Shown: positions 8,551 through 16,989 of the stretch, piece after piece
How positions within the stretch are numbered: position 1 is the first letter of the stretch
Layout: every line of letters starts with the position of its first letter
Origin: Firmicutes bacterium ADurb.Bin248
Lineage (GTDB): Bacteria; Bacillota; Clostridia; Christensenellales; CAG-138
Direction: 5' to 3'
Assembly (NCBI GenBank): GCA_002069725.1
Contig: MWBW01000007.1
Location: forward strand, 1-64,000
Length of the DNA: 64,000 nt
The notes under the pieces: generated by a model
Database searches by the model: none
The model's input: the letters and a program-made list of their open reading frames with translations, nothing else
Told to the model about the DNA's origin: nothing
Made by a program: the position numbers and the translations under genes

Positions 8551-9957
8551 TCAGCTTCGGCGCGATTGCAGGCAATCCGCGACGATCAGCCCGCATTCGA
8601 GCTGGACGCCCACGAGATTCCTGATCGGGACCACCTGATAATTCATGTTTTCTTCGAGCAGGGACGTGATGTTCTTAAAGCCTTCCATCGATTTTTCGAC
8701 GCCTTTTTCGAGGGCTTCGCGCTTCTTCAGGTCGTCCTCGCCCTTTTTCAGCATGAGGGCGAGCTCGCTCTCGTTGGCCCGCAGCAGCATGGCGTAGACG
8801 ATGGCCTTATAGAATTTGGACACGAGCAGGTTGTCGAACTTCTCCGCGACGGTCGCGGGCTTATCGTATTTGGGATCGGCGTCCAGCCGCTTCCGCTCGG
8901 CGCCCGTATCTTCCTCGGTGTGGCGCGAGAAGGCTTCCACCGCCAGCAGGAAGTGATTGTCCCGCGAGAGGTATTCGTGAGACGCTTCGAGTATCGAGTG
9001 GATCTCCGCGTTCATGCGGATGTCGTCCTCCATACGCTGGAGCGCCGCCTGCTTGCGCGTGATGTCGGACGGGCTGCAGTCGTCGATGCGGGGATCGTAA
9101 AAATAAGGCAGCTCCGTGAGCAGGGTGAACGAGTTGTAGCGCTCTTTGGCGTAGCTCGCGCTGCAATCCCCGCCCGAGATGCTCTTGACGATCTCCTTCA
9201 TGTCGCCGCTGCAGTATTTTTCCCTGAAGTCGTATTCCGCGCTGATGCCGAGGTTCGCGTAGATCGCCGTGGCGTATTCCTCGCACGCGGGGCTTTCCGG
9301 CTCGCCCCTGTGGAGCGGCACGCCGTATTTCTGGGGCACCTTGTGCAATTCGTCGAAAATCCCGGGCAGCGGCCATGTCATATACCAGTACGCGCCGCCG
9401 AAGCCCGCGTTGTGCAGCGAATAGATGAAGTGCGGCTTGATGTCGTCGATCAGCTTCATCATGGCCGCCGTTTCGGGGATGCTCTCGTGGAAATGCAGCT
9501 CCTTGTAATCTATCGGGAAAGTCCAGTCCACCTGCTCAAAACCGGCGGGCCTGAAGAAATTGCGCATGTAGTTGGTGATGGTGAAGGGGCCTTTGAACCA
9601 GTTTTCGTTCTTTTTGGCTCCGTCGGCATCCCAGGCTTTTACGATGTACCAGGTATAGTCCAGCGCGCGCCGAAGCTCCTCGTTTTGCGCAAGCTGCCAG
9701 GAAAAATACTCGAGAAGCATGGTGCCTATGGGTTCGTTCGGGTGCGGCAGGCCGAACATGAGCGCGTTTTTGCCGCCGTTTCCTATTTTCAGGCAATAGA
9801 GCGGGTGATTTTCCCGCGTTTTTCCGATCTCAAACAGGGATGCCACGTTGGGAAACCGGCGGGCGAGCTCTTTTGAGCTCTCGTCCATCTCATCGACCGT
9901 GAGGAATTGCCGGTAATCCGGGATGTCGTTAAGAAGCTGCTCAAACACTTTTTTCAT
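8551..9957 (-). CDS. Cytosolic M14-family zinc peptidase
   Basis: 468 residues starting at the ATG at 9957, which has AGGA about 10 bases upstream; the longer frame to 10098 runs through a hairpin and is unlikely. The zinc motif is PHPNEPIG (H-x-x-E) near residue 75, with a later ligand candidate in YSLHNAGFGG near residue 170. No signal peptide is visible, unlike the neighbouring M14 lipoprotein, so the two may form an outside/inside pair acting on the same peptide class. The C-terminal ~200 residues are charged and probably helical, longer than classical carboxypeptidase A. Substrate unknown. Confidence 0.82.
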   Translation of the reverse strand: MKKVFEQLLNDIPDYRQFLTVDEMDESSKELARRFPNVASLFEIGKTRENHPLYCLKIGNGGKNALMFGLPHPNEPIGTMLLEYFSWQLAQNEELRRALDYTWYIVKAWDADGAKKNENWFKGPFTITNYMRNFFRPAGFEQVDWTFPIDYKELHFHESIPETAAMMKLIDDIKPHFIYSLHNAGFGGAYWYMTWPLPGIFDELHKVPQKYGVPLHRGEPESPACEEYATAIYANLGISAEYDFREKYCSGDMKEIVKSISGGDCSASYAKERYNSFTLLTELPYFYDPRIDDCSPSDITRKQAALQRMEDDIRMNAEIHSILEASHEYLSRDNHFLLAVEAFSRHTEEDTGAERKRLDADPKYDKPATVAEKFDNLLVSKFYKAIVYAMLLRANESELALMLKKGEDDLKKREALEKGVEKSMEGFKNITSLLEENMNYQVVPIRNLVGVQLECGLIVADCLQSRRS

Positions 9958-9991
9958 ACTATAACCGTCCTGTTGAATTGTTCGGCTCGAA

Positions 9992-10022
9992 AACCCGGGC
10001 GGGCGGCGTGCCCGCCCGGGTT
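9992..10022 (-). terminator. 13-bp hairpin between receptor gene and M14 gene
   Basis: A perfect 13-bp stem (9992-10004 with 10010-10022) with a 5-base loop sits 19 bases after the stop of the substrate-binding protein. The tail on the minus strand is only weakly T-rich, so it may be a partial terminator or an mRNA 3'-end stabiliser that keeps the receptor transcript abundant. Confidence 0.6.
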
Positions 10023-10040
10023 CGGCAAAGGGAAATTGCG

Positions 10041-11663
10041 TTATTCGAAATGAGCGAAGGTGAACTCGCCCCAGCTGCCCACGCCCGCGTTCAGGCACGG
10101 GACGCCCACGAGGTTGGAAGGGAAGCAGACGTACTCCGCGTACGAGATGATGGGGATGATCGCCATCTCGTCGTGCATGATCTGCTGGACGCGGAAGTAG
10201 CGCTCCTGACGGTAAGTCTGGTCACCGTTGGCGTTGGCCTCGGCGAGAAGCTGATCGATCTCGGCGTTCGAGTACTTGCCGAGGTTCGACATACCCTCGC
10301 TGCCGATGCGGCTCGCGAGCGCAGAGGGATCGGGGCCCTGGAAGCCGCCCATGAGCGCCATGCAGAAGGTGCCGGGCGCGCCGGAAAGCTCGTTGACGGT
10401 CTGGTCCCACGCGAGGTATTCCTGCGCGTTGACGGTGAGCTCGATGCCGGCTTCCTTGCACGCGGCGGAGATCAGCTTTGCGACGTCGGGCGCGTTGTCG
10501 AGGTTGTAGACCTCGATCTGCAGCCCGCGCACATAGTAACCGTCCGCGTCCTTGGTGTAACCCGCGGCCTCGAGCGCGGCCACGGCGGCCTGGATGTCGT
10601 AATCGGGCGCGGCCGCGGCGGAGTTGGAGGCCCACTCGATGATGGATGGGTAGAAGTTATACTCGGGCGAACGCACGCCCGCGAAAACCTTGTTGTTGAT
10701 GTCCGCGCGGTTGACGCAGTACGCGAGAGCCTGGCGCACGGCGAGCGGGGTTTCATAGCCTTCGCGGAAGTTGAACAGGATGTACATCGGCGAGGGGTAA
10801 ACGTTCAGCACGGCCTGATAACCCTCGGCCTCGAGGCTGGCCACGTCGGTGTTGGGCACGGCCTCGCTGTAGTCGATCTCGCCGGTGCGCAGCGCCTGCA
10901 GGGCCGTTGTGTTGTCCGGAATGATCTTGAAGATCAGCTTGTCGAGCTGCACATCGGTTTCCCAGTAGTTCTCGTTCTTGGCAAGATCGATGCTCACCGC
11001 CGGGGCGTAGCTGACGAACTTGAACGGGCCGGTGCCGACGGGGGACTCGCTGGCGGGATTCTCGCTCCACGGCTGGCCGTTGTCAAACAGGTGCTTGGGC
11101 AGCACGAACGTGCCGTACCAGCCGCAGTAGCCCAGGATGCCCATATCCGGCGTCTTCATCACGAAAACGGCGGTGTTCTCGTCGGGGCACTCGACATGGT
11201 CGAGGTTCCTGAGAAGGTAGTTCGCGATCAGCGAGGAGTCCGCGGCGATGGTCTCGAACGTGTACTTCACATCCTCGGAGGTGAACTTCTCGCCGTCGTG
11301 CCAGTAGACGTTCTCGGCCAGATGGAAGGTGATCCGCAGGCCGTCGTCGCTGGTTTCCCAGGTCCTTGCAAGGTCCGGGATGATCTGCTTGCTGGCGTCG
11401 AGCTTCACAAGGCGGTTGTAGACGTTCTGCGCGACGGCGTAGTTGAAGTCGTCGCCCGTGGTGTTGGGATTGAGCGTCAGGGGATCGCCGAAAGACCGCA
11501 CCACGACGATCTGCTCCTCGGCGGGAACGGGGGGCTGCGTAGCCGTATCGGGGGCGCCGGTTTTGTCGGGCACGCCGGTCGTTTCCGCGACGTTGCCCTC
11601 GCAAGCGGCAAGCAGCGACGCGGCCATGAGTACGGCCAGGATCAATGCAAGCGTTTTTTTCAT
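10041..11663 (-). CDS. Peptide ABC transporter substrate-binding lipoprotein (family 5)
   Basis: 540 residues from the ATG at 11663, preceded by GGAGGAAAAGCA. It has a lipoprotein signal peptide ending LLAACEG, then an extracellular solute-binding domain of the OppA/DppA type (SBP_bac_5), recognisable from the early segment DPLTLNPNTTGDDF, the LVKLDA region and the later block LRITFHLAENVYWHDGEKF. It captures oligopeptides or related solutes for the permeases encoded just upstream. It follows the ATPase gene by 45 bases and is the fifth gene in the dpp-like operon. Confidence 0.93.
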   Translation of the reverse strand: MKKTLALILAVLMAASLLAACEGNVAETTGVPDKTGAPDTATQPPVPAEEQIVVVRSFGDPLTLNPNTTGDDFNYAVAQNVYNRLVKLDASKQIIPDLARTWETSDDGLRITFHLAENVYWHDGEKFTSEDVKYTFETIAADSSLIANYLLRNLDHVECPDENTAVFVMKTPDMGILGYCGWYGTFVLPKHLFDNGQPWSENPASESPVGTGPFKFVSYAPAVSIDLAKNENYWETDVQLDKLIFKIIPDNTTALQALRTGEIDYSEAVPNTDVASLEAEGYQAVLNVYPSPMYILFNFREGYETPLAVRQALAYCVNRADINNKVFAGVRSPEYNFYPSIIEWASNSAAAAPDYDIQAAVAALEAAGYTKDADGYYVRGLQIEVYNLDNAPDVAKLISAACKEAGIELTVNAQEYLAWDQTVNELSGAPGTFCMALMGGFQGPDPSALASRIGSEGMSNLGKYSNAEIDQLLAEANANGDQTYRQERYFRVQQIMHDEMAIIPIISYAEYVCFPSNLVGVPCLNAGVGSWGEFTFAHFE

Positions 11664-11708
11664 TGCTTTTCCTCCATTGTGTTTATTTGATGCGCCCATG
11701 CGCAAGGT

Positions 11709-12695
11709 TCACGCTTTATGGCAGGCGACGCGGTGGTTGCCCGCGCGCGCCGCGGTTTCGGGATACTCCCGAAAGCATATCTCCTCCGCAACCGGACAGC
11801 GGTCCGCAAAGAAGCAGCCGGGGCCGGGATCGATCGGGGTCGGAGGCTCGCCGTCGATGCGGATCGGCTCAACCCGATCGGCGATGTCGATCGAGGCGCA
11901 GTTGGAGATCAGCGCCTTCGTATACGGGTGCAGCGGGCTTTCTATGATCGTCTGGGCCGCGCCGTATTCGACAATGCGGCCGAGGTACATCACGGCGATG
12001 TTGTCGGCGACGTGGCGCGTGAGCGCGATGTCATGGCTGATGAACACGACCGTCACCTTCTTCGAGGCGCTCTGTTCGAGCAGCATGTTGATGATATCCG
12101 CGCGCACCGAAACGTCGAGCATGGATACGGGCTCGTCCGCCACGATGACGGCGGGGTCCAGCGACATGGCGCGCAGTATCGCGATGCGCTGGAGCTGGCC
12201 GCCGGAGAGCTCGTGCGGGTAGCGCTTGAGGATATCCTCGGCGGGCCGCAGGTTGCCGGACTCGAGAAGCTCCGCGCAGCGCTCGTGGCGCGAAGCCCTG
12301 TCCGGGCAGATGCCGTGGTTTTTGAGCGGGCGGCTCAGGAGCTGCTCTATGGTATCCCGCGGGGTGAACGCATCGTACGGGTTCTGGAACACGATCTGCA
12401 CGGTGCGGTAGAATTTCTTCGCATCCTGCTCGAGCATCTTGCCTGTCGAGACGCCGCCGATGAACACGTCTCCCGCGGTCGGCGTCTCAAGCCGCGTCAA
12501 CAGCCGCGCGAGCGTGGATTTCCCGCAGCCCGACTCGCCGATGACGCCGAGCACCTCGCCCTGCGCCATGCCCACGCTCACGCCGTTGACGGCCTTGACA
12601 AGCTTGCGGCTCCCCTTGCCGCCAAGAAGCGTGCCGGAACCCTTGACGGGATAGAACTTCGATATATCCTTAATTTCGATGTAGTTGCCGCTCAT
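11709..12695 (-). CDS. Peptide ABC transporter ATP-binding protein (DppF-type)
   Basis: 328 residues from the ATG at 12695. The frame continues upstream to 13607, but that part is only the shadow of the preceding ATPase. Walker A is GESGCGKST, the ABC signature LSGGQLQR, Walker B VIVADEP followed by the D-loop SMLD, and the C-terminal Cys-rich oligopeptide motif GCFFADRCP is present. The start overlaps the stop of the partner ATPase by ATGA. It powers the importer as a heterodimer with that partner. Confidence 0.95.
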   Translation of the reverse strand: MSGNYIEIKDISKFYPVKGSGTLLGGKGSRKLVKAVNGVSVGMAQGEVLGVIGESGCGKSTLARLLTRLETPTAGDVFIGGVSTGKMLEQDAKKFYRTVQIVFQNPYDAFTPRDTIEQLLSRPLKNHGICPDRASRHERCAELLESGNLRPAEDILKRYPHELSGGQLQRIAILRAMSLDPAVIVADEPVSMLDVSVRADIINMLLEQSASKKVTVVFISHDIALTRHVADNIAVMYLGRIVEYGAAQTIIESPLHPYTKALISNCASIDIADRVEPIRIDGEPPTPIDPGPGCFFADRCPVAEEICFREYPETAARAGNHRVACHKA

Positions 12696-13663
12696 TGCTT
12701 TTCCACCTCGATCAAATGGCACGACACGAAGTGGTCGTTGCCAAGGTCGGTCCGCGCAGGCGCGGCCGACTTGCATTTTTCCATCGCCTCGGGGCAGCGC
12801 GCCGCGAAGATGCAGCCCTCGTGCCGGGCGGCCATATCCGGCAGATATCCGGGGATGCTCTCGAGCACGACCCTTTGGCCCCGAAGCGGCGGGAACGCGG
12901 CGAGCAGCCCTTTCGTATACGGGTGGGCCGGGCGCGCGAGCACCTCCGAAACGTGCCCGGACTCGAGCAGCGAGCCCGCGTACATGACGGCGATCTTGTT
13001 GCACGAGCTCGACACCACCGAAATATCGTGCGTGATGATGATGCGGCTCGTTTTCAGCTCGCTCTCCATTTTCCGCAGCTCGCCGAGTATCTGTCCCTGC
13101 GTCACCACGTCGAGCGCGGTCGTGGCTTCGTCCATAATCAGCAGATCCGGCTCGTGCAGCAGGCTCACGGCGATCATCACGCGCTGGAGCATGCCGCCCG
13201 AAAGCTCGTGCGGGTAGAGCTTGTAGACGCGCTCGTTGAGGTTGACGAGGGCGAGCATCTTCGCCGCCTGCCCGTGCGCTTCCTTGCGGGTGGCGTTCGG
13301 CTCGTGGATGCGGTAGATGTCCTCGATCTGGTCGCCGATGCGGTGCACGGGGCTGAAGGAATTCATCGCCTTCTGGAAGACGACCGAAAGGTTTTTCCAG
13401 CGAAGCCTGTCGAGCTGTTCGTCCGATATATGCAGCAGATCCTGCCCGAGGAACCCGGCTTCGCCCTCGACGACGGTCTTTTTCCGGGGAAGCAGCCGCA
13501 AAAGCGCCATCGCCATGGTGGATTTTCCGGAGCCGCTCTCCCCCACGATGCCCATGGAGTCCCCCTGGTCGATCGAGAAGGAAGCGTTGCTTACCGCGTA
13601 AACGCACTTGTTTTTGTTCTTATAGGTGACGGACAGGTTCCTTACGTCGAGTACGCGCGCCAT
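12692..13663 (-). CDS. Peptide ABC transporter ATP-binding protein (DppD-type)
   Basis: 323 residues. Walker A is GESGSGKST, signature LSGGMLQR, Walker B LLIMDEATTALD, and the C-terminal motif GCIFAARCPEAMEKC is the oligopeptide/dipeptide transporter domain. The ATG directly follows the stop of the DppC-type permease with no gap, and the stop overlaps the DppF-type start. Together with that ATPase it forms the cytosolic motor of the importer. Confidence 0.95.
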   Translation of the reverse strand: MARVLDVRNLSVTYKNKNKCVYAVSNASFSIDQGDSMGIVGESGSGKSTMAMALLRLLPRKKTVVEGEAGFLGQDLLHISDEQLDRLRWKNLSVVFQKAMNSFSPVHRIGDQIEDIYRIHEPNATRKEAHGQAAKMLALVNLNERVYKLYPHELSGGMLQRVMIAVSLLHEPDLLIMDEATTALDVVTQGQILGELRKMESELKTSRIIITHDISVVSSSCNKIAVMYAGSLLESGHVSEVLARPAHPYTKGLLAAFPPLRGQRVVLESIPGYLPDMAARHEGCIFAARCPEAMEKCKSAAPARTDLGNDHFVSCHLIEVEKQ

Positions 13664-14512
13664 TTACCTTTCCCCCCTTTGCAGCTTCTGCGGGTTCAGT
13701 ATGTGGTTGAGCCCGTCCCCGAGGAGATTGAAGACCAGCACCGTAAACACCACGGCCAGGCCCGCCAGGACTGAAACCCACGGCGCGTGGGTGATGTAGT
13801 TGCGGCCGTCGTTGATCATCTGCCCCCAGCTGATCACGTTCGGATCGCCGAGGCCCATGAAGGAGAGCGCGGCTTCCGTAAGCACCGCGTACGCCATGCT
13901 CATGGTCGTGTTGGAGATGACCGGATACATGCCGTTGGGGATGATGTACTTGAAAAGGATCTGGTTCTTGTTTTCGCCCATCGCGCGCGCGCCCGCGACG
14001 AACACGCGCTCCTTGAGCGAAAGCGTCTGCGCGCGCATGAGCTTGGCGTTGCGCGGCCATGTGGTGAGGCCGATGATGACCATCACGTTCGTGAGGCTGT
14101 TGCCGAAGAGCGCGACCACGAGCATGATGAGGAACAGGTCGGGTATCATCATGAAAATATTGATGATCTCCGAAATGACCATATCCGTCTTGCCGCCGAA
14201 AAAGCCCGCGACTCCGCCCACGAGAAGGCCTATGCTGCCCGAGATGAACGCCGCCACGACGGCCACCCACAGCGACGTGCGCGTGCCGTACACGAGCATG
14301 GACCAGATATCCTGCCCCATGTGGTTCGTGCCCAGCCAATGGCCGGGAGAGCCCGGCCTGGCGAGGCTGTCCGGTCCGTAAAAGTCGGCCGGATACTTCG
14401 TGATCAGCGGCGCGAACACGACGAGCAGCAGCAGTATCGCCACGCCGATCAGGCCCGCGAAAAACTGCCTGTCCTGCGTGATGTCCGAAAGGATTTTCAA
14501 CAGTTTCTTCAT
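13664..14512 (-). CDS. Peptide ABC transporter permease (DppC-type)
   Basis: 282 residues, about six hydrophobic segments, with the N-terminal extension typical of OppC/DppC. The region GTNHMGQDIWSMLVYGTRTSL is the family signature, and the EAA-type loop (AGARAMGENKNQILFKYIIP) contacts the ATPases. It starts 24 bases after the DppB-type gene and ends where the DppD-type gene begins. It pairs with the DppB-type permease to make the membrane channel. Confidence 0.94.
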   Translation of the reverse strand: MKKLLKILSDITQDRQFFAGLIGVAILLLLVVFAPLITKYPADFYGPDSLARPGSPGHWLGTNHMGQDIWSMLVYGTRTSLWVAVVAAFISGSIGLLVGGVAGFFGGKTDMVISEIINIFMMIPDLFLIMLVVALFGNSLTNVMVIIGLTTWPRNAKLMRAQTLSLKERVFVAGARAMGENKNQILFKYIIPNGMYPVISNTTMSMAYAVLTEAALSFMGLGDPNVISWGQMINDGRNYITHAPWVSVLAGLAVVFTVLVFNLLGDGLNHILNPQKLQRGER

Positions 14513-14536
14513 GTTAATCCAACCAACCTTCGCGCG

Positions 14537-15499
14537 TTAGTAGCGGATCCTGGGATCGAGAACCGCGTAGATGATGTCGATGATGATCATGGTGACGCAT
14601 ACCGTGATCGACATAATCAGGTAGATGCCCATCAGCACGGGATAATCGCGCTGGCTGATGGCGGTGAGCATGACGCGTCCCGTGCCCGGCCATGCGAACA
14701 CGATTTCTATCAGCGCGACGCCTGCGATCAGGTACGCGAGTGTGATGCCGAATATGGTGACCACGGGCAGAATGGCGTTTTTAAGCACATATTTGCGGAA
14801 GATCTTCTTCTCGCTCATGCCCGCGGCGCGATACGTCATGATGTAATCCTCGTTGTTGACCTGGATGACCGAGGATTTCGCGATGCGGAAATAGTACGGT
14901 ATGTCGATGAGCACCAGAGTGAGCATGGGCAGGAACATATGCTGCGCCACGTCGAGCACGTGCCTGAAGCCCGTGTATTTGGCGCGCACATCCTCCATGC
15001 CGGAGGACGGGAACCAGCCGAGCTTGACCGCAAGCACGATGATCAGCATCAGCGCGAGCCAGAAGCCGGGCATGGCGTTGAGGAAATACGCCCCGCCCGA
15101 ATACACCGCGTCTATGACGGAGCCTTCCTTGCGCGCGGCGGCGATGCCCGCGGCCGTGCCGAGCACGAGGCCCACCACCGACGCGATGCCCACCAGGAGA
15201 AGCGTAGGCCCAAGCTTTTCGCCGATGATTTCCACGACGGGCCGGCCGAAAATGATGGAATCGCCCAGATCGCCCCTGAGAAGCTGTCCGAAATAACGGA
15301 AATATTGAACGTAGAGCGGCTTGTCGAGCCCGTATTTGGCGGCGAGCACCGCCTTGAGCTCGGGGTTGGCGACGTTCCTGCCGAGCAGTATCGTCGTCGG
15401 GTCGCCCGGCGCGATGTGGATGAGCACGAAGTTCAACGTCATCACCAACACAATGGTGACGATGCTGATGAGCAGTTTTTTCACGATGTATTTTTTCAT
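14537..15499 (-). CDS. Peptide ABC transporter permease (DppB-type)
   Basis: 320 residues with six hydrophobic segments. Family hallmarks are the N-terminal FVLIHIAPGDP block and the C-terminal EAA loop, followed by FAWPGTGRVMLTAISQRDYPV. It is the first gene of the minus-strand dpp-like operon. The ATG at 15499 has no strong ribosome binding site; an upstream 75-codon frame (15723-15496) ends in an ATGA overlap with this start, so coupled translation is conceivable. A consensus promoter lies about 280 bases upstream. Confidence 0.93.
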   Translation of the reverse strand: MKKYIVKKLLISIVTIVLVMTLNFVLIHIAPGDPTTILLGRNVANPELKAVLAAKYGLDKPLYVQYFRYFGQLLRGDLGDSIIFGRPVVEIIGEKLGPTLLLVGIASVVGLVLGTAAGIAAARKEGSVIDAVYSGGAYFLNAMPGFWLALMLIIVLAVKLGWFPSSGMEDVRAKYTGFRHVLDVAQHMFLPMLTLVLIDIPYYFRIAKSSVIQVNNEDYIMTYRAAGMSEKKIFRKYVLKNAILPVVTIFGITLAYLIAGVALIEIVFAWPGTGRVMLTAISQRDYPVLMGIYLIMSITVCVTMIIIDIIYAVLDPRIRY

Positions 15500-15745
15500 T
15501 GGCTTGCTTGCGCCCCCATCTCTGGCTTGATCTGCGGAAGGTCCCGCGCCCGCCCGGCCGCGCCGCTCTGCGCAAGCGCGCGGTATGGTGAAAACGTTCG
15601 TTCCGCATTGCTTTGATTGCCCTTGCGCGAACGCGGGCGGTTCTTGATGAAAAAAATCATGTTAAGGATCTGTGCGGCGGCGTCCCCCGAACGGTCGGGC
15701 GCTCTCCCTCCGTCCTTCGCCATGAATGAAGCAATTACAACATTT

Positions 15746-15757
15746 TATGCATGTATG
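15746..15757. promoter_or_regulatory. ATGCAT-containing site just downstream of the dpp promoter
   Basis: The sequence TATGCATGTATG lies about 15-26 bases after the predicted start point of the dpp-like transcript. It shares the TGCATG core with a perfect palindrome after the divergent rpiR promoter (15956-15967), which makes it a candidate RpiR operator. Confidence 0.35.
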
Positions 15758-15778
15758 AAGCGTTTACTGTTTTTAGGT

Positions 15779-15807
15779 ATTATAAAACCATAACCCCGTC
15801 TTGTCAA
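15779..15807 (-). promoter_or_regulatory. Consensus promoter of the dpp-like operon
   Basis: On the minus strand TTGACA (15807-15802), a 17-base spacer and TATAAT (15784-15779) match the sigma-70/sigma-A consensus exactly. The resulting leader before dppB is about 270 bases long. I see no known riboswitch in it; it contains GC-rich hairpins and the 75-codon frame mentioned at dppB. Confidence 0.85.
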
Positions 15808-15915
15808 TGTACAGATTCTGCATATTCCCGGAGGCTCGCGTGCGGGCGGCGCGGTCTTTTCCGTTTTCTTCGGACAAGTTTACTTCGCCCCCATGGCGCG
15901 CGCGCCGTATTTTCA

Positions 15916-15944
15916 TTGACATTGGCGCGTTTGCGCCGTACAAT
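15916..15944 (+). promoter_or_regulatory. Promoter of the rpiR-type regulator gene
   Basis: TTGACA (15916-15921), a 17-base spacer and TACAAT (15939-15944). The spacer holds an inverted repeat GGCGC-GTTT-GCGCC, which could be a binding site. It is divergent from the dpp promoter, about 110 bases away. Confidence 0.8.
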
Positions 15945-15955
15945 CCCCATTGACG

Positions 15956-15967
15956 ATCATGCATGAT
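15956..15967. promoter_or_regulatory. Perfect 12-bp palindrome, candidate operator
   Basis: ATCATGCATGAT lies a few bases after the predicted start point of the rpiR transcript. The same TGCATG core is found at the dpp promoter (15746-15757), so a regulator acting on both divergent units is plausible. Confidence 0.4.
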
Positions 15968-16018
15968 ATTTCCAAAGCGCGCGCGGAGTATCAATCATAT
16001 AACAGAAGGATTCGGGCT

Positions 16019-16849
16019 ATGAGCACAATGGACAGGATCGCCGCGGAATACGACGGCATGACCAGATCCCAGCAGAAAATCGTTCACTTCATGCAGCTCA
16101 ACGAGCACGATATGCTCGTCGATCCGCTCGCGGTCATTTCGCAAAAGATCGGCTGCAGCGAGGCGACGATCGTGCGCTTCGCGCGGCAGCTTGGCTATTC
16201 CGGCTATGCCCAAATGCAAAAGGCGCTTTACGAAGAACTGATCGCCCGGGTAAACCAGGCCCCCGCGCCTGCGGCCGCGCCGGGAGCCGGGAATCCGTTC
16301 CTGCCGCTCGCCAACAGCGCGGCGCAGCGCATCAAGGCGATGTACAACGAGCTCGACACGGCCGAGTTCGACGTTTTCTGCCGCACCCTGATGGACGCGG
16401 AAAGCGTTTTGCTGATCGGCTATATGGATTCCTTCGGCGTGACCGCGCACGCGCTGCATCTGTTCGACGACATCCGGAGCAATGTGAATTTCGCGCGCCT
16501 TCTGTTCGAAACCAACGAGGTTTACCGCCACATCCACAAAAACGCAACCGTGCTGGTGATCTCCTTCGCCCCGCACTACAAGCCCACCCACGATCTGCTC
16601 GAATTGGCCGCGCAGCGCGGCAGCACCACGCTGCTGATCACCGACAGCAGGCTCAACCCGCTCGCGCGCATGGCGCAGCACGTCGTCTGCGCCAAACCGT
16701 ATTTCGACGCGGAAACGAAGTGCATGGACGTCAGCGCGCCCGCGCACCTGATTTACGCGATGGTGCGCAGGATGGCGCTCGACAATCCCGAGCGGGTCGA
16801 AAGCTACCGGAAGTCCAGCCTGAAAAGGTTTGAGGAATACATCGAGTAG
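16019..16849 (+). CDS. RpiR-family transcriptional regulator (HTH + SIS domain)
   Basis: 276 residues from the ATG at 16019, which has AAGGA ten bases upstream; the frame extends back to 15950. The N-terminal ~75 residues are an RpiR-type helix-turn-helix (IGCSEATIVRFARQLGYSGY). The C-terminal half is a SIS sugar-phosphate-binding fold, with VLLIGYMDSFG and VLVISFAPHYK at the usual places. RpiR proteins commonly respond to phosphosugars such as MurNAc-6-P or glucosamine phosphates. It lies divergent to the peptide transporter operon with shared candidate operators, so it most likely controls that operon. Confidence 0.9.
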   Translation: MSTMDRIAAEYDGMTRSQQKIVHFMQLNEHDMLVDPLAVISQKIGCSEATIVRFARQLGYSGYAQMQKALYEELIARVNQAPAPAAAPGAGNPFLPLANSAAQRIKAMYNELDTAEFDVFCRTLMDAESVLLIGYMDSFGVTAHALHLFDDIRSNVNFARLLFETNEVYRHIHKNATVLVISFAPHYKPTHDLLELAAQRGSTTLLITDSRLNPLARMAQHVVCAKPYFDAETKCMDVSAPAHLIYAMVRRMALDNPERVESYRKSSLKRFEEYIE

Positions 16850-16864
16850 AACGGAATAAAGAAA

Positions 16865-16914
16865 GGGCGGGGCATCCCCGGATGGGGCATCCCCGGACGG
16901 GGTATCCCCCGCCC
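16865..16914. terminator. Bidirectional GC-rich hairpin between rpiR and the CotH gene
   Basis: Stem GGGCGGGG (16865-16872) pairs with CCCCGCCC (16907-16914). Inside are three copies of a GGGG-CATCCCC or GGGG-TATCCCC unit about 14 bases apart, so alternative hairpins can form. It separates two convergent genes. Confidence 0.6.
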
Positions 16915-16989
16915 CGTACCGTCCAGAAACCTTCTTTTCGAGGGCTTTGCCCGGAAATTCCCGTCGAATGGATCATCCCGTCTCAAGTC

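Noticed and set aside
12696-13607. N-terminal extension of the DppF-type ATPase back to 13607
   Set aside because: It overlaps the whole DppD-type gene in another frame. The ATG at 12695 gives a normal-length protein with an ATGA overlap.
13787-15616. 609-codon plus-strand frame over the two permease genes
   Set aside because: Antisense to DppB- and DppC-type genes, full of His, Asp and Arg, and with no family resemblance.
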